Assembly (NCBI RefSeq): GCF_958979055.1
Contig: NC_084896.1
Coordinates: 2,480,001 to 2,544,000, forward strand
Source: Alnus glutinosa
Taxonomy: Eukaryota > Streptophyta > Magnoliopsida > Fagales > Betulaceae
Direction: 5' to 3'
DNA length: 64,000 nt
Of this stretch, positions 43,311 through 54,221 are shown in pieces. Both the position numbers and the translations under genes were made by a program. The notes beneath the pieces are model-generated. The model ran no database searches, had not been told where the DNA came from, and was given only the letters and a program-made list of their open reading frames with translations. Numbering within the stretch: position 1 is the first letter of the stretch; each line of letters starts with the position of its first letter.

Positions 43311-43556
43311 ATGCAGCAGATATTAAGCGTTTCCTTGTGCAGCAATTATTCTCTCCATCCGTGGTCCACACTCAACGGAAGTCTACCTTATTTTCTACAA
43401 GTTTCCTTATGTACATATATTTGTTGTAATAGCTTATTTTACCTTCCTTGTAAACAATTGTTTCCTTCTCGGTTGTAAGCTGTACACGAATATAAATAGG
43501 AATGCACAGTACTGTTTTGGTAAAGTTAGCCAAAACACTTCTCAATTTTGTTTACA
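43172..43556 (+). repeat. Copia-1 3' LTR
   Basis: Same sequence as 38274-38658 apart from one base. The last 46 codons of gag-pol overlap its start. Confidence 0.93.
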
Positions 43557-43561
43557 AACCC

Positions 43562-43740
43562 AAGGTCCCAATTAAGCAACCGGCGTTTGCCAAATACCGG
43601 AATATGTTGGACACAAATTCAACTATTATCACTGCAGAAAATTGCTTAAAAAATAGCGTAATTTTTTTTAATAATGGAAGCCCGACGACTGTTCGTATAT
43701 CAAAGAAAAGAAATGTCGTCACAAAATGTCGGTCTTTGTT
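43562..43740 (+). pseudogene. Tail of an S-receptor-like kinase gene
   Basis: The translation QPAFAKYRNMLDTNSTIITA continuing to ENCLKNSVIFFNNG aligns with the end of the kinase gene at 56150-56259 (QPAFSISRNMMDTNSTV, ENCSKNSVTISAM). The downstream bases TATATCAAAGAAAAGAAATG also match 56271 onward. Only the last part of the final exon and the 3' untranslated region remain. It shows that another kinase gene lay upstream in the same orientation. The rest is not in the flank left of Copia-1, so it was lost before that insertion. Confidence 0.75.
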
Positions 43741-43773
43741 CTGCAAGTCTGCAAGGTAGAGACTCAGACAGGG

Positions 43774-44786
43774 ATGGGTGCAATGAAGAGTAAGCCATGG
43801 CTCTTATTTGTTCTGCTTCTTATCCTGTCCTATTACAGAGCATGCTTCTCCATAGCCGGTGATACCCTTTCACCAGGTCAGTCTCTTTCAGGGAGCGAGA
43901 CCATATTATCTCCAGGTAGCAATTTTGAGCTCGGTTTCTTCAAACCGGGCACCTCATTAAAAATCTACCTGGGCATATGGTACAAAAGGTTTGATCGGAC
44001 GGACATTGTTTGGGTAGCAAATAGAGAAAACCCGTTGTCTGACTCATCTTCCTCAAGACTTGAGCTCTCCAAAGATGGTAATCTAGTTCTGCTTGAAGGT
44101 TCCTCCAATATGCCAGTTTGGTCGACAAATTTGACACTTTCCCGGTCAAACTCAACTGAAGCAGTACTTGGTGATGATGGAAACTTTGTTTTAAGAGATA
44201 GTTCCAATCAGAATACTACTATCTTTTGGGAGAGTTTCGACCATCCAACGGATACCTTGCTGTCAGGTGCGAAGCTTGGGATCAATAAGGTTACTGGGAA
44301 ACCAAAGCAGCTCATTTCATGGAGAAATTCAGAAGATCCGGCAGCTGGTGCGTTCTCGTTGGGGTTAAACCCAAATGGAAGCAATCAAATTTTCTTGGAG
44401 TGGAACAGATCCCAAATATATTGGAGTTCTGGACTTTGGAATGGAACATCTTTCAGCTTAATTCCTGAAAAGGCCGTTATCTTCAACTACACTTTTGTGT
44501 CAAGTAAAAATGAAAGTGAGATATTTCATTTACTCTCTTTATAATCCTTCTAACCTTGCTAAATATCGGATTGACCAAACAGGACAGATCAGGGCACTGG
44601 CGTGGTTGTCTGGCCTTTCCATTTGGAGTATACTTTGGTCTGGACCGAGGAACCTATCTGATGTCTACGCCTTGTGTGGTGCATTTGGCGTGGTACAGTA
44701 CCCTGACAATTTCTCAAACCCTTGTGATTGTCTAACAGGTTTCGAACCATTTTCGATGAACGACACCAGTTTAAATGATTGGTCAG
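43774..44786 (+). pseudogene. Kinase gene exon 1, lectin and S-locus domains
   Basis: The start at 43774 gives a signal peptide (about residues 1-28, KPWLLFVLLLILSYYRACFS). The mannose-binding B-lectin domain follows (SPGSNFELGFFKPG, YLGIWYKR, IVWVANRENPLSD, GNLVLLEGSS), then FWESFDHPTDTLL and the start of the S-locus glycoprotein domain. A frameshift near 44518 ends this frame at 44544. The next frame continues with YSLYNPSNLAKYRIDQTGQI and YALCGAFG to MNDTSLNDWS, where Copia-2 begins. The GTCAG target duplication is within the codons for W-S. Confidence 0.88.
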
Positions 44787-45160
44787 TGTTGGCATGAGTT
44801 GTCAATTAAGTAATAGAGTTACTTTAGTAGGTAATTGATGTTTAGTAGGTGATAGAGTTACTTTAGTAGGTAATTGATGTTAGCATAGATTCATCATTGT
44901 AATTATTATTCTACTTTAGTAGGTAATAGAGTTACTTTAGTAGGTAATTGATGTTTAGTAGATTCATCATTGTAATTATTATTCTACTTTAGTAGGTAAT
45001 AGAGTTACTTTAGTAGGTAATTGATGTTTAGTAGGTAATAGAGTTACTTTAGTAGGTAATTGATGTTAGCATAGATTCAGCTTTGTAATTATTATTCCAT
45101 TTTCTATATAAAATGCAACCCTCACAAAGAGAGGTATTGAAATTCAAAAAAAATCTGACA
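44787..45160 (+). repeat. Copia-2 5' LTR
   Basis: It starts TGTTGGCATGAG and ends AAAATCTGACA. It consists largely of repeats of AGAGTTACTTTAGTAGGTAA and TTGATGTTTAGTAGGT. A TATATAAAA box lies at about 45105-45113. Confidence 0.92.
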
Positions 45161-45172
45161 TGGTATCAGAGC
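45161..45172 (+). promoter_or_regulatory. Copia-2 primer binding site
   Basis: TGGTATCAGAGC follows the LTR directly and is complementary to the initiator methionine tRNA 3' end. Confidence 0.93.
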
Positions 45173-45231
45173 ATCTCACGATCCGGTTCCTTGTTCACGC
45201 CTAGCCCTAGGATTTAGCCTTTTATCTACCG

Positions 45232-48200
45232 ATGGCAGCCACCGAAACACCAACCCAGACAGAGGAATCCACCACCGACCGGATTCTCTCTGAATTACTC
45301 ACCTCCAAGATGGCCGAAGCTCTGTCCAAAGCCCAGGCCTCAACCGTGACTTCAGAACCTGCAGCTCTACCGATAGGCATCAAGTTGGATGGCTCCAACT
45401 ATGGCTTGTGGTCCCAAGTTGTCGAGATGTACATCTCCGGCAAAGACAAGTTGGGCTACATCAATGGCGACCTGACCCCGCCATCTCCTAACGACCCGTC
45501 CTTTCGCAAATGGCGCACTAACAATGCCATTGTCAAAGGATGGCTTATCAACTCCATGGATCCGACGTTAATTGGAAACTTTATTCGGTTTCCCACAGCC
45601 AAACAGGTGTGGGACTCTGCTGCCACCACCTATTTTGATGGTGGTGATACATCCCAGGTTTATGATCTCCGGCGCCGTGTTTCACGTCTCCGTCAAGCAG
45701 GTGGATCCCTGGAAAGATATTACACTGACTTGCAAGGTCTTTGGCGTGAAATTGATTTTCGACGTCCAAACCCAATGGAATGCCCTGCTGATATTCAAAG
45801 GTATAATACTCTCCTCCAAGAAGATCGGGTCTACGTTTTTTTGGATGGTCTTGACGACAAGCTGGATAACATCCGCAGTGACGTGCTGCAGCTACACCCG
45901 TTTCCTACCGTAGAGCAAGCTTATGCTCATGTCCGTAGAGAGGCCCTTCGTCAGGTGGTGATGAACGCAGGTGACCATGAACTTCCTCCAGGAGCAGTGC
46001 TTGCTTCAAGAGGCCTCAAGCTTGGAATCCATGGATCGAACCCACAACATGCTGGAAAATCTGGTTCTAAAGGCCGATCATCATCTGACGGATTAAAGTG
46101 CACTCATTGTGGCAATATGAAGCACACACGGGAAAATTGCTTCCAACTGCATGGGTATCCGGACTGGTGGCATGAACTCCAAGCCCGGAAGAAACAAGAC
46201 ACTGCTGGTACAAGTGCAGGCATAGGCAAGGCTGCTGTAGCAGCAGCTGAACCGTGTCTCTCTCTAATCCCTCAACAGAATTTTTCTTCTGTGGATCAAG
46301 GTAATCCCTGTCATGCATTAATTAGTTCTTGCTGCAATACTGACCGTGATGATTGGTTACTTGACTCTGGGGCCACGGATCATATGACATTTGATCCTAC
46401 GAATCTTTCTCAACATTCATCTCCACGGCGCACTAGCATTGCAAATGCCAATGGAGTGGTCTCTCCTGTCACAGGAGCTGGTTCCGTGACATTATCACCC
46501 TCTCTTCAATTATCCAACACATTACTTGTTCCCTCATTGTCCCACAAGTTACTATCTGTGAGTCAAATTACCACAGACCTGAATTGTGTGGTACTCATAT
46601 TTACTGATTTTTGTCTTATACAGGATATTCTCACCAAGGAGATAATTGTGCGTGGTACTAAGAAGGGGGGATTATACTACATGGAAGATTTCAGTATGGG
46701 AAGAACTCATCATGTGTCTTCACTGAGTTCCAAGACTCAACAGATTTGGTTGTGGCATCGTCGTTTGGGACATCCTTCATTTGGGTATCTAAGGCATGTG
46801 TTTCCTGATTTATTTTCGGATGTAGAAGCTTCTGAGTTAAATTGTGATACTTGTATTTTAGCCAAGAGTCATAGGGCTACTTATCCTTTAAGCATGAATA
46901 AAAGTGACATTCCTTTTGCTTTAATTCATTCCGATGTATGGGGACCATCCCCCGTGTCTATTGTCTCTGGTGTACGTTGGTTTGTAACGTTTGTTGATGA
47001 TTGCACACGCATGACTTGGTTATATTTGCTTAAACATAAGGATGAAGTATTTAAGGTTTTTCAGTCATTTCATGCTATGATTCAGACTCAGTTTTCAGCT
47101 CAGATTCGGATTCTTCGTTCTGACAATGGTGGAGAATATGTCAATCACCATTTTCAGTCCTATTTTCAACTCCACGGCCTTATCCACGAAACTTCATGTC
47201 CCCAGACACCACAACAAAATGGGGTAGCTGAAAGGAAAAACCGACATATTCTTGAAACTGCCCGAGCTTTCCTCCTCGGCGCCCATGTTCCCACAAGATA
47301 TTGGCCCGATGCAGTTACCACCGCTGTCCATTTGATCAACCGCCTTCCATCCAAAGTCTTAAATTTCCAAACCCCACTACAATCCCTATCAACCTTGGTC
47401 TCTCTACCTTCTGCCCTCATGCTCCCACCCCGTATCTTTGGATGTGTGGCGTATGTACACCTTCATAAGAACCAACGTACCAAACTTGACTCTTGTGCTC
47501 GTCGGTGCCTCTTCTTGGGCTATGCTACATACCAAAAAGGCTACCGCTGCTATGACCCTACTACTCAGCGTACTTATGTGACTATGGATGTCACTTTTCT
47601 GGAGTCCGCTCCTTTCTACCCTTCCTCGGTATCCACTGCTCCTCTTCAGGGGGAGACACTAGATGAAGAGCTTAAGTGGCTAACCTTTGAATGGCTTGAG
47701 AATCGGAATGACACACCATCCGAAGAAGAACCTCTGGCAGCTGAGCCTATACCATTCGAAGAAGAACCTCTGGCAGCTGAGCCTATACCATCAGGAGAAG
47801 AACAAGAATCCCCCCGCCTCTCAGTTGCTGCAAGCCCATCTCCTGAGAATATTCCTGAGGTAAGTAATATTGGCACACCCTCAATTATCAATGCTATAGA
47901 TACTGGGTATAACTTACCTTTCAGGCATAACCGAGGCAAACCACCAAACAGATACTCTCCAGATATGGAGGAAAGAAGGTCGAGGTATCCAATTGCCAAC
48001 TATGTTTCCACCGAAAAATTGCCTGAGCCACTCAAGATTTTTTCACAGGAGCTCTCTGCATGTCATATTCCTACTACAGTTCAGGAGGCATTAATGGATC
48101 CTAAGTGGACAAAAGCAATAGAGGAAGAAATGGGGGCACTACTAAAGAATCAAACATGGACCTTGGTCCCACTACCCCAAGGGAAGAAGACAGTCGGGTG

Positions 48201-49596
48201 CAGGTGGGTCTTCTCAATTAAACATAAGGCAGATGGATCTATAGAACGATATAAGGCGAGACTGGTTGCAAAAGGATACACCCAAACATATGGTGTAGAG
48301 TACCAAGAAACTTTTTCACCGGTGGCTAAACTAAATACAGTCAGGGTTTTGCTATCACTCGCAGCCAACCTTGATTGGCCATTACATCAGTTGGATGTAA
48401 AGAATGCCTTTCTTCATGGCGATCTTGAAGAGGAAGTATACATGGACACTCCTCCAGGCTACACAGCATCTTCAAACACTGAAGTAGTGTGCAAGTTGCA
48501 GCGTGCATTGTATGGACTGAAACAATCACCTCGAGCATGGTTTGAACGGTTCAGTCAAGCAATGAAGAAGTATGGCTTCCACCAAAGCAATTCAGATCAT
48601 ACATTATTTTTGAAGCATCAACAGGGCAAGGTAACAGCTTTAATTGTATACGTTGATGACATGATCATTACAGGGGATGATGCAGAGGAAATTGATAAGC
48701 TTCAAAAACAATTGGCAACCGAATTTGAGATGAAAAATCTGGGAGGACTCAAATATTTCCTGGGAATAGAAGTTGCTAGATCAAAGAAAGGTATATTCTT
48801 ATCTCAGCAAAAATATATACTAGACTTACTTTGTGAGGTTGGAATGCTGGATTGTAAGCCAGCAGACACTCCAATTGTTTAGAATCACAGGCTCGGAGAA
48901 CATCCAAGTCAAGTGCCAACAGACAGAGGAAGATACCAGAGGTTAGTTGGGAAACTAATTTACCTCTCGCATACCCGTCCTGATATTGCTTACGCAGTGA
49001 GTGTTGTAAGCCAATTTATGCACCAACCGAGTAAGGATCATATGGAAGCAGTGATTCGGATTTTACGATACTTAAAATCCTCCCCAGGAAAAGGACTTAT
49101 GTTTGCAAAGAATAATCATCTCAGAGTTAATGGTTATACAGACGCAGATTGGGCAGGGAATACCACAGACAGAAGATCCACCTCAGGCTACTTCATGTTT
49201 GTCGGGGGAAATCTTGTTACGTGGAGGAGTAAGAAGCAAAAGGTGGTGGCACTGTCAAGTGCTGAAGCAGAGTTCCGTGGAATGGCTAAAGGACTTTGTG
49301 AACTTCTATGGCTAAGAAGACTTCTAACCGAAATTGGCTTTGCACCTACCTCCGAAATGGACCTCCTTTGTGATAACAAAGCAGCGATTGCTATTGCTCA
49401 CAATCCTATCCAACATGATCGCACTAAACACGTGGAGATTGACAGGCATTTTATTAAAGAAAATCTCGAAGCTAAAATAATTCGGTTTCCATTTGTGAAG
49501 TCCGAAGATCAACTGGCGGATATTCTTACAAAGGCCGTATCAAGCAGAGAGTTTTACAACAAGTTGCGCATTGAAGATTTGGATGCTTCCACTTGA
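45232..49596 (+). pseudogene. Copia-2 gag-pol with one nonsense codon
   Basis: One frame of 1454 codons plus a TAG at 48880-48882 (codon 1217), a CAG-to-TAG type change between reverse transcriptase and RNase H. Order: gag with LDGSNYGLWSQ and DGLDDKLDNIR; zinc knuckle from Cys290 (CTHCGNMKHTRENC); protease Asp378 (DSGATDHMT); integrase Asp568, Asp631, Glu667 (D,D35E); reverse transcriptase with YVDD at 1140-1143; RNase H in the second part (YTDADWAGN, SSAEAEFRGMAK, LCDNKAAIAIA). A 17-codon repeat around EEEPLAAEPIPFE lies near 47719-47790. Upstream parts look intact; a product made without readthrough would lack RNase H. Confidence 0.92.
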
Positions 49597-49603
49597 GGGG
49601 GAG

Positions 49604-49977
49604 TGTTGGCATGAGTTGTCAATTAAGTAATAGAGTTACTTTAGTAGGTAATTGATGTTTAGTAGGTGATAGAGTTACTTTAGTAGGTAATTGATGTTAG
49701 CATAGATTCAATATTGTAATTATTATTCTACTTTAGTAGGTAATAGAGTTACTTTAGTAGGTAATTGATGTTTAGTAGATTCATCATTGTAATTATTATT
49801 CTACTTTAGTAGGTAATAGAGTTACTTTAGTAGGTAATTGATGTTTAGTAGGTAATAGAGTTACTTTAGTAGGTAATTGATGTTAGCATAGATTCAGCTT
49901 TGTAATTATTATTCCATTTTCTATATAAAATGCAACCCTCACAAAGAGAGGTATTGAAATTCAAAAAAAATCTGACA
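49604..49977 (+). repeat. Copia-2 3' LTR
   Basis: Matches 44787-45160 except AATATTG where the 5' LTR has ATCATTG, near 49700. Confidence 0.92.
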
Positions 49978-50294
49978 GTCAGGTGGTTGTGTGAGGAAAA
50001 CCCCTTTGTAATGTGAGAATAATACGTCTGATAATGGCAAAAAAGATTGGTTCCTGAAAGTATCAAACATGCGATTGCCCGTGCATTCGAAAGCATATTT
50101 GGCCGTGAATGCAAGTAGATGTGAATTGGCTTGCACGGAAAATTGTTCTTGCACAGCTTATGCTTATAATGGCAGTGGGTGTATGATATGGGAAGGAGCC
50201 CTTTTCAACTTATACCAACTCTCAGATGGTGGGGAGATTGGACAAGATATCTATCTCAGACTTGCTGCTGCTGATGAGCATCGAAGTACCAAAG
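49978..50294 (+). pseudogene. Kinase gene exon 1, end of S-locus and PAN domain
   Basis: It continues the exon after Copia-2: GGCVRKTPL, then TAA (50009-50011, a CAA-to-TAA type change), then DWFLKVSNMRLPVHS and a PAN/apple domain with its cysteines (CELACTENCSCTAYAYNGSGC, MIWEGALFNL). It ends at AAAG/GTGAAA. Confidence 0.85.
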
Positions 50295-50393
50295 GTGAAA
50301 AATCTACACAAAATTATGTAATCTTTCGTTTTAAACTAATACTTACTTCTCTGTTATGGTTGAGCTAATAGTGATTCTTGTCATCATAATTAG

Positions 50394-50495
50394 GCAAAAA
50401 ATGGAAAGTATGGGTAGCTGTGCTAGTCCCTGCAACAGGTCTTATCTTATGCCTCTTCGTTTGATTTGCAAGCAAAGGAAAGCTCAAATGCATAC
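50394..50495 (+). pseudogene. Kinase gene membrane-spanning exon
   Basis: TTAG/GCAAAA begins an exon encoding WKVWVAVLVPATGLILCLFV, a membrane segment, interrupted by TGA at 50462-50464 and followed by basic residues (SKGKLKCI) and a donor GTAAGT. Phase matches the preceding exon. Confidence 0.82.
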
Positions 50496-51499
50496 GTAAG
50501 TGTAAATATTCTAACCATAGGTAGAATTTACTTTCAAAAAGTTACAAGGAAGTCGATCTGCCTTAATTTTAGACAAGAAATTAATTCGTTTGGACATTAA
50601 TTTATAGCACATTAATATATATGTTTGTACACCACGCCAAGTCAAAATGTATATTAACTACTTATTTTGTCTGTTAAAAAAAATTACAACTAACAAGGAA
50701 GTCTACCTTAATTTAAGACAAGAAACTGTGATGAGTCCTTATTCCTAGGACATCACTTAACACACTTTTCAGCGGCACAGCAATGAAAAGAAAATCAAGA
50801 ATTAACTTTCATTATCATATTATCCCAATTGTATAACAGTCGTACATTAATCTATTAAATATTATTACTCCAAAATATTCTAAATTAGAAAACATTCGTC
50901 CGACCTATCAAGTATAATCTACCCACAAACAAAAGGACTGACAGAATAAGCATAGTCCATGCCACATACAGAATTAGGGCCGGCTGGAGCCTTGGGTGGA
51001 TTAGGCGGCCGCCAAAGGCCCGCAATTAAGAAATATTAATGGAGATTTATTTCAAAAAAAAAATTAAGACCTTAATTACTATCAATATTATTTAATTAAG
51101 ACCCCAAATTATAGTAAAAATATAATTAAGAAATGCATTAATATCATGCAGGCGACCCAATTTAATAAGGCCCCTAAATACAAAATATTAATGGAAATTT
51201 ATTTCAAAAAAAAATTATGATAAATGTATAATAAATCTCTGAGTCAACATGCGATTTGAAAATGCTTCATAACTTTTTAATTTTCAACATTGACTTATTA
51301 ACTTTTTCACATTTTTGGATTGGGTCCTTCAATTCTGTCACTTTTCCATCCAATTTGCAACTCCCGTTAGTGCCACGTTAGCTTTTTGCTACGTCACCTT
51401 AAAATATTATTTTAAAAAAAAATAATTTTATTCAAAAAGATAAATTAAAGAAAGAAAAAAATTTAAAAAGAAAAAGCAGCCACCCCTTAGGGAGGTGGT

Positions 51500-51690
51500 G
51501 ACCTACAGGCCACCCTCTATGCCGCTGGAGGAACTAGGTGAAATTGAGGAACTTAGTTTCTTGGTTTTATACTGAGAAATTGATGTGGCTCTTCCATTAT
51601 TTGATAAAATGTCTGAAAGAAAATCTGGAAGAGCAATTGAAGCCCGCCAATAGTTTGATAAAATGATCGAGAATTCCATTCTGTCATGAT
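51500..51690 (+). pseudogene. PPR gene fragment, left arm
   Basis: It carries the phrases GEIEELSFLVLY and GRAIEARQ in plus orientation. It is the inverted, internally deleted counterpart of 52080-52440. No intact reading frame. Confidence 0.6.
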
Positions 51691-51879
51691 TTGTTTTTGA
51701 TTTTGTTGTGCTCTCTAGCTGTTCTGCAAAATGAACCTGCAAGCTTTAGTTCTGAGTGTGAATGAGTTGCATTGGCATATTGGAATGTTGGGTCCAGAAA
51801 TTTAACCCTTGAAGAATTTTATCACATACTTCGGATGTACAGTATAGGAATAAGAACTTGGCCGAATGAAATTCTCTAT

Positions 51880-52024
51880 CATGACGCAAACAAGATCAGT
51901 TGACTGTGATCTCGTCTACATAACGAGATCAGTTTTTTCAACTCATCGATCTCCCTCTCAGCAGTTTCAACTTTCCTCTCTGAACCTTCCACACAAGCAG
52001 CCCCAGGATTAGGGCACTTCGCTG
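51880..52024 (-). pseudogene. Captured gene fragment, possibly coiled coil
   Basis: A minus-strand frame without start codon reads CPNPGAACVEGSERKVETAE and continues IDELKKLISLC to a TGA. Codon use and charge pattern look coding. It lies in the loop between the inverted arms. I do not recognise the parent gene. Confidence 0.4.
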
Positions 52025-52079
52025 AAGAATTTTATCACATACTTCGGATGTACAGTATAGGAATAAGAACTTGGCCGAA

Positions 52080-52440
52080 TGGAATTCTCTATCATTTTAT
52101 CAAACTACTGGCGGGCTTCAATTGCTCTTCCATTCTTGGAGTAGCCATCAATCATCGTTATATAGACAACCTCATCAGGATCCACACCAAACTTGAGCAT
52201 CCTCTTAAACAATTCTTCTTGCTTCTTATCCTTCAGTTTCTGAACCTCTGCATGCAAATTCTGGATTGAAGTCTGGAATTTTTGTATCTGATGAACCGAA
52301 GTGCTAAACCTCAGCCAGAACTCCAGATTTTCATTCAGACATTTTATCAAATACTGGAAGAGCCACATCAATTTCTCAGTATAAAACCAAGAAACTAAGT
52401 TCCTCAATTTCACCTAGTTCTTCCGACGGCCTAGACAGTG
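52080..52440 (-). pseudogene. PPR gene fragment, right arm
   Basis: The minus-strand translation includes KRMLKFGVDPDEVVYITMID and GYSKNGRAIEARQ, one pentatricopeptide repeat, with a helical stretch before it (SIQNLHAEVQKLKDKKQEE). PPR proteins bind organellar RNA. Here only a fragment is present, without start, targeting peptide or repeat array. It is the longer of two inverted copies. Confidence 0.65.
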
Positions 52441-53720
52441 GCCTGCGAGCCACCCCCTCCTTTTCTTTTTTTAATTTTTTAATTTTTTTTCTCTCTTTAA
52501 TTTATCTTTTTACATAAAATTATTAAAAATATATATATTTTAAGATAACGTGGCACTAACAGGAGTTGCGAAATTGAATGGAAAAGTGACAGAAGGACTC
52601 AATTCAAAAACAAGAAAAAGTTAAGGAGTCAATATTGAAAATTAAAAAGTTAGCGGACATTTTTAAATCTCACGTCGATTCAGAGATTTATTATACATTT
52701 ACCCAAAAAAATAAGGCCTTAATTACCATCAATATTATTTAATTAAGGCCCCAAATTATGGTTAAAATATATTAAGAAATGCATTAATATCATTGTATGA
52801 GATATGAGGTTTTTCTCTCTCTCTCTTACATGTGTTACTTCATTATACACACAAAACATTCATAAATAGTGTATTTATGATTAAGTCCAATGTTTAAAAT
52901 AGAATTGAAAAAAAAAAATACGCTAATTAAGAAGATGAAAGTCTCAAAATATCTTATTTAATTAAGGCATCAAATTATGGTAAAAAAGTAGTTACGAAAG
53001 GCATCAATATCATTGCTTAAGATATGGTGTTTTTTTTTTTTTTTTTTTTTTTTTTCTCTTTCTTACATGTGTTGCTTCAATATACACACAACGTTCAAAA
53101 ATAATGCATTTATGATTGAGTCCAACGTTCAAAATAGAATGGAAAAAAAAAATGTTAAGAAAATGAAATGTCTCTAAATATTTTATTTAATTACAAATCC
53201 TACTCTTTATAAGTTTCCTTTTTTTTTTTTTATTTCAATGTTCCTATTCAAGTTTTATTCAAATTTGAATTTCTCTCTTTTTCTCCAATTTCATTATTTC
53301 AATTCCCAATAACTTACTATTCAAGTTCTTAAAATCATTCCATATCTAATCAGTGATAAAGAAAAATGGTTAGTTACCAAAAACTCAATCAATCAATTGC
53401 ATTTATTTTTTTTATTTGATTTTAAGAAATATTTTTACACTAATTTGCCTTTTCTTGTGCAGGTTAAAAGTGTTAGATAATCTTATCATAAATATTAAAA
53501 TCCTACCTAAGAATCTAAGATCAATAATATCACAAGAAATATTAAATATTTAAATGGATTAGCCATATTATCAATTGAAAAGAAATGTTAAAAAAACTTA
53601 AATATGAAAATTGAATAAGTAATTTTGCATATCAAAAAGCGAGAAGAATGAAAATTTTTAAATAAAAGGCATTACTTGAACTTCTTGCTTAAGGCCCCAA
53701 AATATATTGGGCTGGCCCTG

Positions 53721-54221
53721 ATACAAATATAGAGAATTGGCACAATTTATAACCAGAATCAATAACAAGAAGCTACATATAACAAGCTAAAACACCATCT
53801 CAACAAAGAAATTCCTAAGAGCAGAAGTTTTCTCTCTAATTTCTAACTTAGTGCAAATTAAGGGCACCTGTCACTAACTGGGTTGGAACTTTTTAGCAGG
53901 CAACAGCCAATGATGTCAGGCTGGAAACTATTCTAGTCCTTATTCTACAGACGTACACAAGGGCCTGAATTACAAATGGTCTCTGAAGGCCTTAAAATAA
54001 TTGAAAACACAACATTAGAGCCCCTGCCTCCCTACAACACAAATAGGTTAAAAAGTGTTTCAGGCTCTTCAAACTTACTTACCTTTGGATACTGGCATTG
54101 CTCAAAGTGGTTGAACAACTTTGGTGAACCTAATGATGTCATCTCAATTGATTATCTTGGACCAACCACTGGATTTAATTCCATGTATAGTGACCAATTC
54201 TTATCATTCTATATCAAACAG
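53721..54221. other. Rest of the kinase intron
   Basis: Non-coding intron sequence up to the acceptor ATCAAACAG at 54221. An open frame at 53976-54314 crosses the acceptor and has no recognisable domain. Confidence 0.5.

Larger units (their letters stand above)
38274..43556 (+). mobile_element. Copia-1: full-length, apparently intact Ty1/copia element
   Basis: It is 5283 bp long, flanked by AACCC (38269-38273 and 43557-43561). It has two 385-bp LTRs, a tRNA-iMet primer binding site, one open gag-pol frame and a purine-rich tract (GCCGGGGAG) just before the 3' LTR. The LTRs differ at a single position, near 38532 versus 43430 (T versus G). All parts needed for autonomous movement seem present. 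It sits next to the remains of a receptor-kinase gene (43562-43740). Confidence 0.93.
44787..49977 (+). mobile_element. Copia-2: Ty1/copia element in the kinase exon
   Basis: 5191 bp, flanked by GTCAG (44782-44786 and 49978-49982), with 374-bp LTRs that differ at about two adjacent positions, a tRNA-iMet primer site, one gag-pol frame with a single nonsense codon, and a purine tract (TTGAGGGGGAG) before the 3' LTR. It belongs to a different copia family from Copia-1, as shown by unrelated LTRs and divergent proteins. It is recent and perhaps mobilisable in trans. Confidence 0.93.
50975..53720. mobile_element. hAT-like foldback element in the kinase intron
   Basis: Its termini are TAGGGCCGGCTGG at the left and GGGCTGGCCCTG at the right, inverted repeats typical of plant hAT elements. 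The flanks are ATACAGAAT and ATACAAAT, an 8-bp target duplication apart from one extra base. Inside, 51190-51690 and 52080-52700 are long inverted arms carrying the same gene fragments, and outside them AT-rich direct repeats (AATTAAGGCCCCAAATTATGG) recur. No transposase was recognised, so it is non-autonomous. Confidence 0.65.

Noticed and set aside
52105..52413. A functional PPR gene
   Set aside because: Only one clear PPR motif, no targeting peptide, and the fragment lies in the arm of a foldback element.
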